DNA of 7,249 nucleotides from Sphingomonadales bacterium UBA1936. Its GTDB lineage: Bacteria > Pseudomonadota > Alphaproteobacteria > Sphingomonadales > Sphingomonadaceae. The DNA lies in assembly GCA_002336985.1 (NCBI GenBank), contig DDFE01000203.1, positions 229 to 7,477 of the forward strand, written 5' to 3'. The position numbers were made by a program, and so were the translations under genes. Positions 5,806 through 7,249 of the stretch are shown in pieces. The number at the start of each line of letters is the position of its first letter. The first letter of the stretch is position 1. A model generated the notes under the pieces. It was not told the origin of the DNA and did not search any database. It saw only the letters and a program-made list of their open reading frames with translations.

Positions 5806-6532
5806 GCGGCTTGACGAACCGCAGGGCGTACTGGTCGGTCTTGCCCTGGATAGCCTTGTCGAAGATCGGCAGCGTGTGGTCGTCGGCCGGGCGGCGCAGG
5901 AAACTGCCTTCGCTCTGCAGCTTGAAACCGGCCGCCGTCACTTCACGGATGACTTGCGCCCGTTCGATGCGATGAAGCTTCGCGATCCCGGCATCGTCCG
6001 TGCCCGCGGGTGCTTCATGGTCAAGGACGAAGAATACGCCACCGGGCTTCAACGCGGCAAATACCGCGCGGTTGAAGGCGGCGATATCGACGGGGCCATA
6101 TTTCGCGATCTTCAGGTCGTGATAGTTCTGCGTGACCCATGCGAGATCAAGTGGGGCGGGGAAACGGACTGTGCCAAACGGCTCCGCATCCACCGACACG
6201 TTGTTTAGCCCCGTAGACAGCTTGTCGGTGTCGGGGCTTTTCCATTTGACGTTTTCCATCGCATAGACGTGACCTTTCGGACCGACGACGTCGCTGATCA
6301 TCCGCGTGAAATATCCGCTGCCCGGATAGAATTCACCGATCGTCATGCCGGGCTTCACGCCCGCGAACGCCAAGGTTTCGGCGGGCATGCGTAATGCGTC
6401 GGCATCGCGGTCCGCCTTGGGTCTCGTTGCATCCTCGACCGCATGCGACACCGCGGGCGATGTCGGTGCCGCAACCAAGGGTGCTGCACCGATTGTTGCG
6501 GCCAACGCTATAACGATCATCGAACTGCGCAT
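5801..6532 (-). CDS. Exported class I SAM-methyltransferase-like protein
   Basis: This 243-residue protein starts with a Sec-type signal sequence (MRSSMIVIALAATIGAAPLVAA), with likely cleavage near residues 21-23. The rest is a Rossmann methyltransferase fold. Motif I is IGEFYPGSGYFTRMI (65-79), followed by the acidic end of strand 2 in VYAMENV (89-95). WVTQNYHDLK (132-141) is in the motif IV region, and LKPGGVFFVLDHEA (161-174) is the classic post-IV strand/turn. The RDADALRMPAETLAFAGVKPGM lead-in and the NYHDL block fit the predicted-methyltransferase group COG4798 (from memory), several of which carry signal peptides. The substrate is unknown. The start is set by GGGAGGA 6 nt upstream; the longer open frame to 6691 has no such support and would bury the signal peptide. 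It lies 118 bp downstream of the TonB-dependent receptor gene on the same strand and could share its transcript. Confidence 0.85.
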   Translation of the reverse strand: MRSSMIVIALAATIGAAPLVAAPTSPAVSHAVEDATRPKADRDADALRMPAETLAFAGVKPGMTIGEFYPGSGYFTRMISDVVGPKGHVYAMENVKWKSPDTDKLSTGLNNVSVDAEPFGTVRFPAPLDLAWVTQNYHDLKIAKYGPVDIAAFNRAVFAALKPGGVFFVLDHEAPAGTDDAGIAKLHRIERAQVIREVTAAGFKLQSEGSFLRRPADDHTLPIFDKAIQGKTDQYALRFVKPR

Positions 6533-6650
6533 GTCATGTCCTCCCACCCGGCGGTTTCGCCTTGATGGTACCGGACACGACGGAAAACCGTTCAGATCAA
6601 CAGCACAGCGACGAACGTCATATGGCTTCGATGAACTCGAATAGATCGCG
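6533..6650 (-). other. Gap between receptor and methyltransferase genes
   Basis: This 118-bp gap contains only small dyads: TTCGA/TCGAA arms just after the receptor stop, ACGG-TTTT-CCGT, and GGCG-AAAC-CGCC just before the methyltransferase ribosome-binding site. None looks like a strong terminator, and I could not find a convincing promoter. Co-transcription of the two genes is therefore possible but unproven. Confidence 0.3.
6539..6545 (-). promoter_or_regulatory. Ribosome-binding site setting the methyltransferase start
   Basis: On the minus strand GGGAGGA lies 6 nt before the ATG at 6532-6530, a near-ideal Shine-Dalgarno. It decides for the start that exposes the signal peptide and against the 53-residue upstream extension. 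Another ATG at 6537 is out of frame. Confidence 0.8.
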
Positions 6651-7249
6651 CTAGAACGTCTTCTTGAAATCGATCTTCCACGACCGCCCACGCGGATCGA
6701 GATACCCCGCCTGGTAGCTTAGCGGGACGGTGCCCGTGCCGTCGCGAACGTCGCGGATCGCGTCGAAGATGTTGTTGACGCTGAACCGCAGCCGCGATCC
6801 CTTCAGGAACGGCACCGCCTCGATCAGCGACTTGCGGCTGTCGAAGTTGAAGAAGGTTTCCAGGTTCAACGTCGCCAGATCGCCGAAACGCAGGGACGAT
6901 GCCGCGGTCGAACCTGTGACGACCGAGCCGCTCTGGTAACTGCCCTTCAGCCGGAAGCCGAGGCCCTTGTTGAACCAGCCGCTGTCGAAGTCGAAGCTGT
7001 GCCGGGGAGATCCGCCGCTGCTGCCCGTCGCACTGCCACCGAGCAGGTCGAGCACGGGCAGGCCAGCACGGATTTCGATCTCGTCCTTGAAACGAATGCT
7101 GTCGTAGAGTGCGACTGTCCAACGTCCGCCGTCGCCACCACGGCCGAATCCGCCGCCGCCCGGCCGTCCCGGACGGGCGCGCTGTTGTCCACCCGGAGGT
7201 CCGCCGAACCCGCCGCGTCCGCCCGCGGGCATGCCGAATTCCTTCTGGA
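6651..7249 (-). CDS. TonB-dependent outer-membrane receptor, C-terminal part with Gly-rich insert
   Basis: This is the last ~199 residues of a TonB-dependent receptor. The frame stays open to the window end (last visible codons Q-K-E-F-G), so the gene continues beyond 7249, and the ATG at 7232 is internal. The features are those of the final beta-barrel strands: alternating strands such as FDFDSGWFNKGLGFRLKGSY, then LRFSVNNIFDAIRDVRD, where the N-N-I-F-D is typical of the penultimate strands, then YLDPRGRSWKIDFKKTF. The terminal Phe and alternating pattern form the outer-membrane assembly signal. Before these strands lies a Gly/Arg/Pro-rich stretch (positions 7122-7232, 18 Gly in 37 residues), probably a flexible extracellular loop. 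The plug domain and any substrate clue are outside the window. It precedes the exported methyltransferase on the same strand. Confidence 0.93.
   Translation of the reverse strand, partial: QKEFGMPAGGRGGFGGPPGGQQRARPGRPGGGGFGRGGDGGRWTVALYDSIRFKDEIEIRAGLPVLDLLGGSATGSSGGSPRHSFDFDSGWFNKGLGFRLKGSYQSGSVVTGSTAASSLRFGDLATLNLETFFNFDSRKSLIEAVPFLKGSRLRFSVNNIFDAIRDVRDGTGTVPLSYQAGYLDPRGRSWKIDFKKTF

Noticed and set aside
6571..6597. Small dyads GGTACC and ACGG-AAAA-CCGT between the receptor and methyltransferase genes
   Set aside because: The arms are only 3-4 bp, within chance expectation. There is no T-tract and no promoter element next to them.
6533..6691. 53-residue N-terminal extension of the methyltransferase
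   Set aside because: It has no ribosome-binding site and an Arg/Ser-rich composition, and it would hide a clear signal peptide. GGGAGGA supports the start at 6532, and the extension would also overlap the receptor stop.

Overview
The window is high-GC (about 60-68% in the stretches I counted), densely coded DNA from an alphaproteobacterium, most likely a sphingomonad. This rests on the split transhydrogenase genes (pntAA/pntAB/pntB), on a TonB-dependent receptor tail with a Gly-rich insert of a type I recall from Sphingomonadaceae, and on overall codon usage. The species assignment is inference. I see no tRNA, rRNA, CRISPR array, insertion sequence or phage gene.

Layout: positions 1-2192 (+) hold the end of pntAA, then pntAB and pntB. 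Together they form the proton-translocating NAD(P) transhydrogenase operon, which supplies NADPH at the inner membrane. Running towards it tail-to-tail is an HxlR-type regulator with a C-terminal SCP2-like domain (2893-2189, -). The regulator is divergent from an acyl-CoA-dehydrogenase-fold flavoprotein (3032-4177, +). The 138-bp gap between them carries a 14-bp palindrome that is a good candidate operator. A perfect 12-bp stem-loop follows the flavoprotein gene. Next comes a Tat-exported M20-type peptidase homologue (4283-5794, +). It meets, tail-to-tail with a 6-bp gap, an exported SAM-methyltransferase-like protein (6532-5801, -). Upstream of that on the minus strand lies the C-terminus of a TonB-dependent receptor (6651-7249, cut by the window end).

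The window contains no obvious multi-gene novel system. The transhydrogenase is housekeeping. The regulator and flavoprotein look like a small self-contained regulatory pair. The receptor, methyltransferase and M20 protein all act in the envelope and could belong to a nutrient-uptake locus, but only their proximity supports this. The points most worth a second look are: the M20 protein, which keeps its catalytic Glu/Asp but appears to have lost one whole metal site; a methyltransferase-fold protein with a signal peptide; an AT-richer, two-cysteine insertion in an early loop of PntB; and the flavoprotein's lack of the usual acyl-CoA dehydrogenase catalytic Glu.
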